From positions 310,001 through 374,000 of the forward strand of contig JAENYK010000004.1 of NCBI GenBank assembly GCA_016841825.1: 64,000 nt of DNA, in the 5' to 3' direction. Position numbers and translations under genes: made by a program. Below are positions 34,388 through 44,181 of this stretch, one piece after another. The notes beneath the pieces were generated by a model. It made no database searches, was not told the DNA's origin, and was given only the letters and a program-made list of their open reading frames with translations. Origin of the DNA: Halothermothrix sp. (lineage in GTDB: Bacteria > Bacillota > Halanaerobiia > DY22613). Each line of letters starts with the position of its first letter. Position 1 is the stretch's first letter.

Positions 34388-35329
34388 TCAAGCAAATTTT
34401 TCAATTTTTATCTCACCAGACATCTCCATCTGACGTAAAATATCAACTAAATTCATCATCGCTACATAAACTTGATCTAAAGATGGTGTGTCAACAGCTT
34501 TCATATTTCTGATAATCTTCTCTGACCGTTCTACAGACATGATGTTCAGTATTCGATTGCGAACATATCTCCCGCATCCACTTAAAGCCACTTCTAATTG
34601 AGCATCATCACACCTGACTAACCATTTTTCAATGGTACTATCGGGTAAGATAATGATATCTTCAAAAGTAAACATCGCTTTTTTGACCTCTGCAGCGAAC
34701 TCTGGATCATCCTTTTCCAGGGATAAAATAATATCTCTTTCAATATTTCGATCAACCTTGTTGAGTAAAACTTTTACTACAATCAGATGTAACTCTCTCA
34801 GTAACTGCGACCCCGACTCTACACCTATCTCGTTCAAAGTCAGTGGAGTCAGACTTCCTGTATGATAAATCTCCTTCAGGACATTTATCTGTAATTCGAG
34901 ATCAAGCCTATTGAAAGTTTTTACAAAAAGATTATTCATTCCAACCAGCTCCTTAATCAAATGATAATTATCCACATATTCCAGGCCGTATGACCTGTAT
35001 ATATTGATAATTCCTTTTAACAACTCTTGATAACGACTAATCTCAGACATCTGCCTTTCGAAATCTTCTAATCTTTTCTCAAAAAGTTCTCCAACCTGTT
35101 GGTTTTCCTCAGTAAACAGAATTGTATAAATATCATCCAGAGAAAAACCCAGGTTTTTAAACAGCAGAATCTTCTCTAATCGACGAACCTCTTCTTCCCC
35201 ATACAGACGATAGTTCGTCTCAGTTTTTGCCGCACATTGTAGCAGACCAATATCTCCATAATGTCGAATTGTCCGGGGTGATACTCCCGAAATCTTCGAA
35301 AGTTTACCAATAGTGATCTGTTTCATCAT
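34388..35329 (-). CDS. MerR-family regulator, candidate regulator of the grd operon (313 aa)
   Basis: I chose ATG 35329 (behind GGAGGGGAGAAG). The product begins MMKQITIGKLSKISGVSPRT, then IRHYGDIGLLQCAAKTETNY, the MerR winged-helix domain with a following coiled coil (RYQELLKGIINIYRSYGL). The C-terminal 180 residues are helical and of no recognised ligand type. MerR proteins bind palindromes between -35 and -10. Such a palindrome occurs in the grdA promoter 230 bp downstream and before trxB. It is encoded directly upstream of grdA on the same strand with its own terminator. Control of betaine reduction is inferred from position. Confidence 0.85.
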   Translation of the reverse strand: MMKQITIGKLSKISGVSPRTIRHYGDIGLLQCAAKTETNYRLYGEEEVRRLEKILLFKNLGFSLDDIYTILFTEENQQVGELFEKRLEDFERQMSEISRYQELLKGIINIYRSYGLEYVDNYHLIKELVGMNNLFVKTFNRLDLELQINVLKEIYHTGSLTPLTLNEIGVESGSQLLRELHLIVVKVLLNKVDRNIERDIILSLEKDDPEFAAEVKKAMFTFEDIIILPDSTIEKWLVRCDDAQLEVALSGCGRYVRNRILNIMSVERSEKIIRNMKAVDTPSLDQVYVAMMNLVDILRQMEMSGEIKIEKFA

Positions 35330-35456
35330 CTTCTCCCCTCCAAAATTACTCATAGCGCTATGGTTTTCTAATCTAATTATAAACCTTGACATTACGTTAA
35401 AGTCAAGCTTCTCTGTCAAATTATTATTAACTTTAGCTAGATTTTTATAGTGCTGG

Positions 35457-36265
35457 TTAACGGGCAATAAATATCCCCGCAGATTTCGAAATGTTAATAT
35501 AACCATCTTCGTCCATTCTGCTCTGAACAAAATTTTTAAACTGCTCTAGTTTTTCACCTTTAATAACTTCCACAACGTTACCAATCCCTGTAAAAGTTAA
35601 AATATAATTTACTAATGGTTCAACTTCCGGAATCTTCAAAGAGTCTTCATAATATCGAATCTCAATATTTTCAAAATATGGTTTGAGTTTTGCTTCTCCA
35701 TTTTCCAGGCCAAATATTTTGGAGGCAGTTCCCAGAGGAAACTCAATAGATGAATCAAATTCATTTACCAATTTTCGGAGTTCTAACATATTTCTGAGTC
35801 CCATGGTTGTCGCAAAAAATACACCATCCGAACGAAGAATTCGCCTGACCTCCAAAAGTACTTTTTCGAGATTTGGCACATGGTAAAGCATGTGATTAGC
35901 TATTACTACATCAAAACTATTTGCTGAAAAAGGTATCATCTGGGCATTTATAATCTCAAATTGAAAACTCGTCTGATTTTCTAAACATTTTTTTAATTTG
36001 CCAAGCATTCCTGGAGAAAAATCAGATAGAGTTACATCCCAACTTTCGTTAATCCGCTGTATATTCTTCATCCATACTGACCATTACCACTTCCCAGCTC
36101 AAGAATTTTACTATTAGGGTCGATTTCCGACAATTGGTCAAACACCCAGTTATGCCAGCCATATTTGTTTGTACTAAAATTTTGATGCAATAATATTCTA
36201 ATATCAAGCATCTCAGTGTTCCTGTATTGAAATTCTAGTAAATTTTCCCGATCACCTATATTCAT
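35457..36265 (-). pseudogene. Class I SAM-dependent methyltransferase, frameshifted
   Basis: The N-terminal part starts at ATG 36265 (GGAGATG upstream) and runs through motif I, SKILELGSGNGQYG, to a TGA at 36068. The rest continues in a second frame from about 36071: RINESWDVTLSDFSPGMLGK (motif II region), ANHMLYHVPNLEKVLLEVRR (motif IV/V). The two parts join as one ordinary methyltransferase if one base is added near 36072. The stop and a downstream ATG overlap as ATGA, so two coupled polypeptides are conceivable but would each be half a Rossmann fold. Substrate unknown. Confidence 0.75.
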
Positions 36266-36456
36266 TTGTACATCTCCTTTCATTCTAAAGCCATAAATTA
36301 CGTCATTCAAATAGCCAATATTATTTTGCTCAATATTCCATTTCGCTTATTTTTATTGAATATCCTTTTAAAAAATCTTATGAATTTTACAGATCAGTTA
36401 ATTAGAACTAAATAATCTCTATACCACCATTACCCAAAATGCTTAATCTCACTAGA

Positions 36457-36491
36457 CAAAAAAAGCGCAGTGATTAAATTACCACTACGCT
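36457..36491 (-). terminator. Terminator of the ABC-2 transporter operon
   Basis: AGCGCAGTG (36464-36472) pairs with CACTACGCT (36483-36491), one wobble. On the minus strand it is followed by TTTTTTT. Confidence 0.85.
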
Positions 36492-36505
36492 GTGCTTGTT
36501 AAGTA

Positions 36506-37588
36506 TTATTCCCACTTCCAGAATCTAATGGCCAGAACCAGTGTCACTACTAACCAGGCAGTTAAAATTCCCAGATCAGTTAATAAATTATAACTGGCAG
36601 TTGCACCTACCATAACATGACGCAAAGCATCTCCCAAATAGGTCAAGGGAATTGCCTTAACCACTGGTTGAATATATTTTGGCATCATTGTAATCGGGAA
36701 AAATGTTCCGGATAAGAACATCATCGGAAATTGTACAACCTGAATAATCCCTCTCCCCGCCTCCGATGTCTTACTAAAGGCAATCAGCATGTATCCTAAA
36801 GCGGTAAAAGTTAAGGCTCCTAAGATGACAATTCCACATAAAACCAGGATATTCCCAACAATAGTGACACCAAAGACTAATTTACCAATGGCAACAATTA
36901 TAAACGTCTGGACAAGGGATACGATTACCCGAAGTAAGATCTCACTACTTAAAATCGTACTCCGGGGTAATGGAGTAACTCCCAGACCGCGGATAATCTT
37001 CTGCTCCCGAAGATTCATAAATTGTAATGATCCAAACAGACCTAATTGCATCAAAGACATTGCCAGAATACCCGGTAAAATATAATCAAAATCAGTCAGT
37101 TCTTTAGTCTGCATTGGTTGTGGTTGAATCTCAAATATTCTAACCTGCCCTGTAATCATATCTTCCATTTGAGAAAAGATCTGTCCAATCACCGGTAGGA
37201 GTACCTGATTAGTAGTACTCTGACTGGCATCATAATAAACAGGAATCTCTATAGGCTGTCCCTGACTGACCTTATTAAAATCTATATCAGGAACCATTAA
37301 TACCAGACTTCGGTCACCTCTTTCCAGAGCCTGCAATTCATCTTCTTCTGTACCCTGGGTAACATTAAAAGTCTGGATGTCACTGATTCCTTCAATCATC
37401 TGTTTAATCATTATGTTCTCTGATTGAGTTACAATTCCAATATTAAAGGTACTCTCATCGGTTCCCGAAAAGACAATTCCAAAGATGAAAATAAAGATAA
37501 CCGGGAAAGCCAACAACCAGAAAAGTCCGTCTCTATCCCGGATTAATTCCTTAACATTAGCAATAAACATTTCTTTGAATATCGTCAT
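36506..37588 (-). CDS. ABC-2 type transporter permease (360 aa)
   Basis: One transmembrane segment near residues 22-42 (GLFWLLAFPVIFIFIFGIVF), a large extracytoplasmic loop (about 45-165), then five segments ending TYLGDALRHVMVGATASYN, the ABC2-membrane signature. It forms the channel for the ATPase encoded directly upstream; the start overlaps its stop by 4 nt. Members export drugs, lipids or polysaccharides; the substrate is not shown by the sequence. Confidence 0.88.
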   Translation of the reverse strand: MTIFKEMFIANVKELIRDRDGLFWLLAFPVIFIFIFGIVFSGTDESTFNIGIVTQSENIMIKQMIEGISDIQTFNVTQGTEEDELQALERGDRSLVLMVPDIDFNKVSQGQPIEIPVYYDASQSTTNQVLLPVIGQIFSQMEDMITGQVRIFEIQPQPMQTKELTDFDYILPGILAMSLMQLGLFGSLQFMNLREQKIIRGLGVTPLPRSTILSSEILLRVIVSLVQTFIIVAIGKLVFGVTIVGNILVLCGIVILGALTFTALGYMLIAFSKTSEAGRGIIQVVQFPMMFLSGTFFPITMMPKYIQPVVKAIPLTYLGDALRHVMVGATASYNLLTDLGILTAWLVVTLVLAIRFWKWE

Positions 37589-38511
37589 TCTCTAATCCCC
37601 CTTCCAGTAAGCTTCAGGAAGACATCTTCCAGGGTAGCCTGACGTACGATAACATCAGCAATTGGTTTACTTAAGCCACCAGCATAATCCATTAGAGACG
37701 TTAAACTTCGGGCTATATCATCGGTATACAGAATGATATGACTCTCTTCATTTTCGAAAATCACCCGGCTGGCAATTTGCAGGTCATTGATTCCATTTCT
37801 TTCTTCCTCAGTAAAACCTGGATCAACAAATTCAATTGCTCTTTCAACAAAATATTGGTTGATTAAATCCTTCGGTGATCCCTGAGCAATAATTTTGCCC
37901 TGATCAATTATTACCAGATCATCACACAATTTCTCAGCTTCATCCATATAGTGAGTGGTCAGAAATACGGTAACCCCCCTGGATTTTAAAAGTAGGATCA
38001 CATCCCATAAGTGACGACGAGCTTGAGGGTCCAATCCTGTAGTCGGTTCATCTAAAAAGATTACACTACCATTGCTAACCATAGCCAATGCTATCGCCAA
38101 TCGATGCCGTTGTCCACCTGATAGTGCTTTTGTCTGTACTTTCTCTTTACTTTCTAAACCAACCAGAGAGATAACCTCTTCTATTGATAGTGGATCTGGA
38201 TATAGACTGGCAAAAAGTCTGACAATCTCTCTAACTGTTAACCTGGGAAAAAGTGATGGATTCTGCAACTGAACACCAATCTGTGGTTTTAATCGATCAA
38301 ACTCTTTACCCGGATCAAGATCCAAAACTCTAATCTCTCCCCCGGTACGCTTATTTAAGCCTACAAGAGTCTCAATAGTCGTACTCTTTCCTGCCCCATT
38401 TGGACCTAACATACCAAAAATATTTCCTACTTTTACCTGAAAACTAATACCATCTACTGCTTTTACCGAACCATAGTATTTTTTCAAACCTGATACTTCT
38501 ATACTATTCAT
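37585..38511 (-). CDS. ABC-2 type transporter ATP-binding protein (308 aa)
   Basis: Walker A GPNGAGKSTT (near residue 37), Q-loop, signature ALSGGQRHRLAIALAMV, Walker B VIFLDEPTTGLD and H-loop TTHYMDEAEKL are all intact. The C-terminal 90 residues are the DUF4162-like extension common in drug or antibiotic resistance ATPases of this class. Works with the permease gene that follows. A self-resistance or lipid export role is possible but not shown. Confidence 0.92.
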   Translation of the reverse strand: MNSIEVSGLKKYYGSVKAVDGISFQVKVGNIFGMLGPNGAGKSTTIETLVGLNKRTGGEIRVLDLDPGKEFDRLKPQIGVQLQNPSLFPRLTVREIVRLFASLYPDPLSIEEVISLVGLESKEKVQTKALSGGQRHRLAIALAMVSNGSVIFLDEPTTGLDPQARRHLWDVILLLKSRGVTVFLTTHYMDEAEKLCDDLVIIDQGKIIAQGSPKDLINQYFVERAIEFVDPGFTEEERNGINDLQIASRVIFENEESHIILYTDDIARSLTSLMDYAGGLSKPIADVIVRQATLEDVFLKLTGRGIRE

Positions 38512-38805
38512 GACTAACCTCCTCTTCTATAAACAGATTCCTACCGATATTTTATTAACTACCTTCCTCTTTTCTGATAAATGATATATGTAAATTTAGT
38601 GTCCCTCCTCTTTAATATACGACTTTTTTAATCATAAGTTTCATCTCACTTTTATTTTTTAATATCTTTTACGAAATATTTACAAGCATATGTAAGGAAA
38701 AGGCCGAAGAACAACTTCTCCGACCTTAAATTATCATCAAGGCAAAACTAACATCCGTCTACATTCCTTCAGCAGATTTTAAGCTTCAGGAACAGATCAC
38801 ACTAA
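38512..38805. other. Intergenic, 294 bp
   Basis: Contains the terminator of the sigma-factor gene (38700-38727) and the probable promoter of the ABC-2 operon. No gene. Confidence 0.55.
38700..38727 (-). terminator. Terminator of the sigma-factor gene
   Basis: AAGGCCGAAGAA (38700-38711) pairs with TTCTCCGACCTT (38716-38727), two wobble or mismatch positions, followed on the minus strand by TTCCTT. Confidence 0.7.
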
Positions 38806-39453
38806 TCATGCCTCTTTAATATCTTTCATCAATCCTGAGAGCATACCCCTGATTCGCTTAACTGCTTTTCTCTGAAGTCGATATAGATGACCTGGTGATA
38901 TTTGCAATTTTTTTGCTACTTCCTTTGCATCCTCACCAGCATATAATAATGCTCTAATTGCTTCCCGTTCCTTTATAGAAAGTCGCTCCATTGCGTTTAA
39001 AACTTCTTGCTTCAAAAACCTTTCCTCTACCTGCCCTTCCAGGCTTAATCCTTCTTCTGCCAACTTCTCCAGTAAGGTAGTCCCATCATCATCCAGAGAA
39101 TAGTCCAATGAGACCAGATCCAGGTCTAGTTTTAAATCACGCTTAAGATAATTCAGAATCCGACCGCGAATTCGATATTTAGCGTAAGTGCTAAATCGAA
39201 CATTTTTCTCAAGGTCATAATTCTCTGCAGATTCGATCAGACCAATAATTCCTTCCTGAATCAGATCCATCATGATCTCTTTACTCACCGCAAGACCAGC
39301 CACCAGTTTATAAACCAGTGGCTGGTAAGCAGTAATTATCTCCTGACGGGCATTACGGTCACCATTATTTTTATATGAGTTCCAAAGTGCCTTTTCCTTA
39401 TCTTCAGAGAGAAGTTGGACTTTATTCAATTCTTGCAAATAACGGTCAAGCAT
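38806..39453 (-). CDS. Sigma-70 family RNA polymerase sigma factor (215 aa)
   Basis: Region 2 is clear (MMDLIQEGIIGLIESAENYD, RFSTYAKYRIRGRILNYL), followed by a region-3-like linker and region 4 helix-turn-helix (ALLYAGEDAKEVAKKLQISP). The size and FSTYAKYRIRGRI motif resemble the WhiG/FliA or sporulation-type group 3 sigmas, not ECF sigmas. It lies 60 bp downstream of tamB on the same strand, so it may be part of the envelope gene unit. Which genes it reads is unknown. Confidence 0.88.
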   Translation of the reverse strand: MLDRYLQELNKVQLLSEDKEKALWNSYKNNGDRNARQEIITAYQPLVYKLVAGLAVSKEIMMDLIQEGIIGLIESAENYDLEKNVRFSTYAKYRIRGRILNYLKRDLKLDLDLVSLDYSLDDDGTTLLEKLAEEGLSLEGQVEERFLKQEVLNAMERLSIKEREAIRALLYAGEDAKEVAKKLQISPGHLYRLQRKAVKRIRGMLSGLMKDIKEA

Positions 39454-39513
39454 TATTTACACCAACTTCCTGGTTGAGTTTCTCCCGATCATGAGCATTG
39501 CATTTAACTTTTA

Positions 39514-42500
39514 TTAAAAAGGAAAATCAGCTTTTAGGCTTATCTGATAATCACCTTCATCTTTGTAAACTCCTTCAAGGCTAATATTAGAGCGAATCTC
39601 ATACTCAAAACCAAAAGATTGTTCTGGATCTTGAGCAAATGTTCTTTTATATACTACATAAAAGTTATCATTTAAATATTTCCCTACCTGAATATTAATC
39701 TTCGCATCTCCAAAAAGTACAGGATCAATATAGAAAGAGTCCAGGTTAAAAGCCTTCTCAACAGATTCTTCCAGTTTATTTAAGAATTCACTTCTCAAGC
39801 CCTGATTAATATATCTCCACATCTCATCAGTAATCAGCGCCGTCACATCTCTACTACCATCCAGAAATCCACCCAGTCCACCTTGTCCTGCCAAAAGAGT
39901 AGTTATCTGTTCTTGACTTAAGGGTGGATCAGATGTCAGATTCCAGTTAAAATTCTCACTATCTGTAGGCAGACCATCTAAGACGACATAAATTCGATAA
40001 TCATTAATAGTGGTATAGGCATTGATATTGAGAATCGGAATATATTTATTGAACTCAACAAAAGATGCTGAAGCCTGAGAAACCCTAAAGTTAGAATTAT
40101 AAATGTTAAAGGTACCACTTCTAGATGCTAAATCACCAGTGATAATTAACTCTTCTCCAGTCGAATCAATAACCAGAGCCTGTTCAGGATTTTTGAGTAA
40201 TGTCAGATTCATATTCAACGGACTTTCACCCGTTACCCGAACATTCTCTCCAGGATATAACTCCAGATAGAAGGTTGGAGCAAATTCACTGGGTTCATCT
40301 GACGCAGGCCAATCAAAAGATGGTAATACTTTGACTGTAGTATCATGAACAGTAAGCTTACCCCGAATTTCTGGCTGCATCAATTTACCCCTTACGCTCA
40401 ACGTTCCATCTCCATTAGCATCAACTGAACCATAGGCAAAGTGAACATTGTGCGTCTTGGCAGTCAATAATAGTTCATCAGGTATTAGTCCATCCAAAAT
40501 AATTCGACCGGTGACTTCAACAGTTCCATCACCATATTTAGCATTGAGATTATTCACCATGATCCGATCTTTACTTAATAATATCTTACCATTAATCTCC
40601 TGCAGCATCTCTAAACCCGTGTAGTCCACAAAACCAGAATTAATGTCAACCTCACCTTCAATCAATGGTTTAGCCAATACACCTGTCAGTTTAAAGTGGG
40701 CTTTACCTTGACCGCCTGCTTTCTCTACACCAGGTAGTAAAACCGGCAAAATAACCAGATTACCCCTGGGCATATCGACATTCAAATCAATGGTCTGTCC
40801 AAAGTCTTTTAGTGGAAGATGCCCATTAACTGTAAGGGTACTACCATCCAGTAATTCTAACTTTTGATCGAGAAGGACTCTAGACCCCTCAGATAGTTGA
40901 ATAGAACCACCAAGATATTTGAGAGGATAATCATTAATAGTACCTTTCTCAATACCTACCCGCAGCGAAGCATTTAGTCTGTCCAGTTGTCCATTAAGCG
41001 TACCATTAATATTAAGTTTACCAGTATAGTCTAATTCAACCGGAATCATTGCTTTTAGTTGAACCATGTCTAACATCTTGCCATCTAAAGTTAGATTCAT
41101 TCCATCCTTCAACCCATAGACCCCTGTAACCAGAAGTTGTCCTCCTTCAGGGTCCTGAAGCTGGATATCCATATCAGCAGTGATCTCTTCAAACTTGCCT
41201 TTGAGAGTTCCACTTCCATTAAGGGTATAATTAAATTTATCTAACCCCAGATATACTTTAGACGATGAAAGATCAAAATTAGTTCCCTCAATTTGAAAAT
41301 TCATTCCTTGATCTAAATCATAAATACCGGTTAGAGCCAGAACACCATCTTTGCCATCTGCTAAAGTGACATCTAAATCAAAGACAGGTCTGTTTAAGTC
41401 ACCTCTAACCCAGATCTCACCTCCCAGAATATAGTCCATCTGTTTAACAGGTAGACCTGTATACCGTAATAAGTCACTAACCTGAGAACCTTTATTTTGA
41501 ATATTCATCTCCATTGTCTTATCATCAAAACAAATCTCACCAATTAAAGTATATTCACTTCCTGCATTCATTACTTTCATCGGTTTAATATTCAAAACTC
41601 CATCTTCGAAATTCAAGAGAGCCGATAACTGTTCCACAGGTATATCATTATAGGTGATCGAATCTGAGGATATAGTTCCCCAGAATGAAGGGGAGGACAA
41701 CTCACCAGTCAATTTACCCCTAAAATTAGCTCTACCTTTAATCTGAGGTAAGTGATCACGCATCTGTTGAATATCATTAAGATCAAAGTTTTGACCAACC
41801 ATCTCAATATCCAGATTTTTATAATCGTCTAACATACCCGATGCTTGTAAAATAGTATTCTGATAACTGACTTTAAAGTTTTCAAAGAAAATATCATTAT
41901 CATCCCAGGTAAAGGACAGTTCAGCACTGTTATATGGTTGTTTTGCTGCAGTACCATTATTAGCCATCAAATCTCCCTTAACCTGTAGGTCTGTCCAGGT
42001 TCCTTCTAAAGCAATCTGACCAGTTATATCACCTGTAATCTCAAACGGAATATCCATAAAGTCCAACATCTCTTTCAAGTCTTCCAGAGATGACTTTGAA
42101 ACATTCAGTTTAAGATCTAAATTTTCTCTGGCAAATCCTACTTTTCCCGTTATCTCAAGGACATTGTCACCTTTGCTTACCAGGGCATCGGTTAAGACAA
42201 GTTCTTCTTTGTCTATCCTGATTCCTCCAGACATCGAATCAAATTGCTGATTCCAGAGATGACCTTGATTCATCGAGACCTGGCCCTGGAAATAAGGATT
42301 TTGAATGGTACCACCGACCTGCCCACTAATCTGACCTTCCCCATTCGCCGGAAGATCAAATAATTCACTAAACCATCCCAGATTAATAAAAGATGGCTCA
42401 ATAGTAAGATACATCTCACCATCAAGGTCTATATTACCAGATAGCTCAGTAGTCAAATAGGGTGTACTCAATTCAACTTTACTCAAGCCCAAATCTCCCG

Positions 42501-44010
42501 CAGATAACCAGAAACTGGTCTTAAATTTATCAAAAGGCATCTGCTGATATTTACCATCCAATACCTCTAAAGAACCAATAGCTGTCACCTGATCATAATC
42601 AAAGCCTTCTCCCGAAAGGTAACATCTACCATTCAACTTACCCTCCGGAACATCTTGTAATCCTAAATCCATCACCGATAAAATTCGCTGTAATTGTAAA
42701 TCTTTTATATCCAAAGTCGTAGAATAACTAATCTTGTCCAAATCTTTTAAATCAAAATAACCGCTATACACCTCAAATTTTCCTTCATCAATTTTGCCTG
42801 TTAATTGTTGTATTGTTATCAGAGAGTCTTGAAACCGCCCATTCAAAGTAAGATTTTGCAGCTGTAAATCTCCATAGGTCAGTTCAGGGAAATTCACATT
42901 AGCTTTAATTGTCAGTTTATCTAACTTACCAACAATCTCGGTTCTACCTTTGATCGAACCAGTCACTTTTTTAAATTGATCTGGATCTATCAGTTCCAAA
43001 TCCTCCAAAAGGGCCTCAATCGGAGCTAACTGCAATCCGTCAGTATTAATGGTCAAAGAAATCCCCGGATTGGCAAAATCAGTCACCTGTCCCTTAAGTG
43101 TAAAATTACCAGCAGAGGTCTCGCCCTCCAGGTTTTGGATGACTGCAAAGTCTTTGTTGAAAGAAACCTGGGTCTGTAAATGCTCAATGACCAATGCTGG
43201 ATCAATTAATCTCACTGTACCATTATCTATAGACACTTGCCCCATATAATCAAGTTCTCCGTCTTTAGATAATTTTACTGCAATTGATCCGTCAGCAATA
43301 CCTGTTAGTTCTGTAACTTCAGGAATCTGTATACCATATTGTTGTAACACAGTTAGCGACACATCTGTATAATCAATCTCCAAATTCATCTCGGGGGTGA
43401 GAGATCCTTTTACATTAAATTGTGCCTGAGATAAGCTTGCCACTTCTGCTTTCAAATTAAGGTTAACACCTGATTCTTTTAATTCAATGCTTCCATTTTG
43501 AATGTGAACTTCTTCATTTAGTTTGTCATCCCGATAAGCTACATTACCATCAATAATACGGATCACAGGGGTTAGTTTAAGACTCTTATTACCCGGACTA
43601 CTCTGACTACTGGATAAAAATTTTTCAAAACCATACCCAGTATCAGTTTTGATCAAATTCACCTGGGGCTTAACAAGTTGAATCTCCCTGATCCCTTCAA
43701 CCAATCCATCAACTCCCTTAACCAGATTATGGAGATAGAAGGAAACAACAACTCGCTCAGCCTGAGCCAACGGCTCTGAACCTGTCCCAACTGTCACCTG
43801 ATGAAGTGTCACTCGATTTAAGGGAAATAGGGTAACACTACCAATCTCAACCTTTTCATCTAATTGCTCCTCCAATACCTGAATAAGGACAGTTTTCGCC
43901 CTCTCAGTAATCTGGTCTGTATTAAAAAAGACCAGTAAACAAACCAGGCCAAAAATCAACAAGAAAAATAGAGGTATTAGCTTTTTTCCCGTCTTTAGAA
44001 TCAATTTCAT
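39514..44010 (-). CDS. tamB: TamB/AsmA-like intermembrane lipid-transfer protein (1498 aa)
   Basis: One N-terminal transmembrane anchor (LIPLFFLLIFGLVCLLVFFN), then more than 1,300 residues of repeated beta units (for example YQQMPFDKFKTSFWLSAGDL, LTLDGKMLDMVQLKAMIPV), which build the long hydrophobic groove. The C-terminal DUF490/TamB domain is visible: ASASFVEFNKYIPILNINAY, PLSQEQITTLLAGQGGLGG and KINIQVGKYLNDNFYVVYKR, ending in an aromatic residue. TamB spans the periplasm and moves phospholipids to the outer membrane or assists barrel assembly. No TamA gene is adjacent; a BamA paralogue or BamA itself may be its partner. Confidence 0.92.
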   Translation of the reverse strand: MKLILKTGKKLIPLFFLLIFGLVCLLVFFNTDQITERAKTVLIQVLEEQLDEKVEIGSVTLFPLNRVTLHQVTVGTGSEPLAQAERVVVSFYLHNLVKGVDGLVEGIREIQLVKPQVNLIKTDTGYGFEKFLSSSQSSPGNKSLKLTPVIRIIDGNVAYRDDKLNEEVHIQNGSIELKESGVNLNLKAEVASLSQAQFNVKGSLTPEMNLEIDYTDVSLTVLQQYGIQIPEVTELTGIADGSIAVKLSKDGELDYMGQVSIDNGTVRLIDPALVIEHLQTQVSFNKDFAVIQNLEGETSAGNFTLKGQVTDFANPGISLTINTDGLQLAPIEALLEDLELIDPDQFKKVTGSIKGRTEIVGKLDKLTIKANVNFPELTYGDLQLQNLTLNGRFQDSLITIQQLTGKIDEGKFEVYSGYFDLKDLDKISYSTTLDIKDLQLQRILSVMDLGLQDVPEGKLNGRCYLSGEGFDYDQVTAIGSLEVLDGKYQQMPFDKFKTSFWLSAGDLGLSKVELSTPYLTTELSGNIDLDGEMYLTIEPSFINLGWFSELFDLPANGEGQISGQVGGTIQNPYFQGQVSMNQGHLWNQQFDSMSGGIRIDKEELVLTDALVSKGDNVLEITGKVGFARENLDLKLNVSKSSLEDLKEMLDFMDIPFEITGDITGQIALEGTWTDLQVKGDLMANNGTAAKQPYNSAELSFTWDDNDIFFENFKVSYQNTILQASGMLDDYKNLDIEMVGQNFDLNDIQQMRDHLPQIKGRANFRGKLTGELSSPSFWGTISSDSITYNDIPVEQLSALLNFEDGVLNIKPMKVMNAGSEYTLIGEICFDDKTMEMNIQNKGSQVSDLLRYTGLPVKQMDYILGGEIWVRGDLNRPVFDLDVTLADGKDGVLALTGIYDLDQGMNFQIEGTNFDLSSSKVYLGLDKFNYTLNGSGTLKGKFEEITADMDIQLQDPEGGQLLVTGVYGLKDGMNLTLDGKMLDMVQLKAMIPVELDYTGKLNINGTLNGQLDRLNASLRVGIEKGTINDYPLKYLGGSIQLSEGSRVLLDQKLELLDGSTLTVNGHLPLKDFGQTIDLNVDMPRGNLVILPVLLPGVEKAGGQGKAHFKLTGVLAKPLIEGEVDINSGFVDYTGLEMLQEINGKILLSKDRIMVNNLNAKYGDGTVEVTGRIILDGLIPDELLLTAKTHNVHFAYGSVDANGDGTLSVRGKLMQPEIRGKLTVHDTTVKVLPSFDWPASDEPSEFAPTFYLELYPGENVRVTGESPLNMNLTLLKNPEQALVIDSTGEELIITGDLASRSGTFNIYNSNFRVSQASASFVEFNKYIPILNINAYTTINDYRIYVVLDGLPTDSENFNWNLTSDPPLSQEQITTLLAGQGGLGGFLDGSRDVTALITDEMWRYINQGLRSEFLNKLEESVEKAFNLDSFYIDPVLFGDAKINIQVGKYLNDNFYVVYKRTFAQDPEQSFGFEYEIRSNISLEGVYKDEGDYQISLKADFPF

Positions 44011-44130
44011 CTCTATTCCCCCATATAATTAACTACTCTTAATAATATTACATTTATTAAATTTATGCAAGAAAAGAGCAGCCAATTTCAGCAAAACTTT
44101 TCAATGCAATTTATGGATATTAGCTAAACA

Positions 44131-44159
44131 AAGAGCACAAGGTAACCCCCTGTGCTCTA
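44131..44159 (-). terminator. Terminator of the S55 gene
   Basis: AGAGCACA (44132-44139) pairs with TGTGCTCT (44151-44158), followed on the minus strand by TTGTTT. Confidence 0.75.
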
Positions 44160-44181
44160 TTATAACAAAGTCAACCCATGA

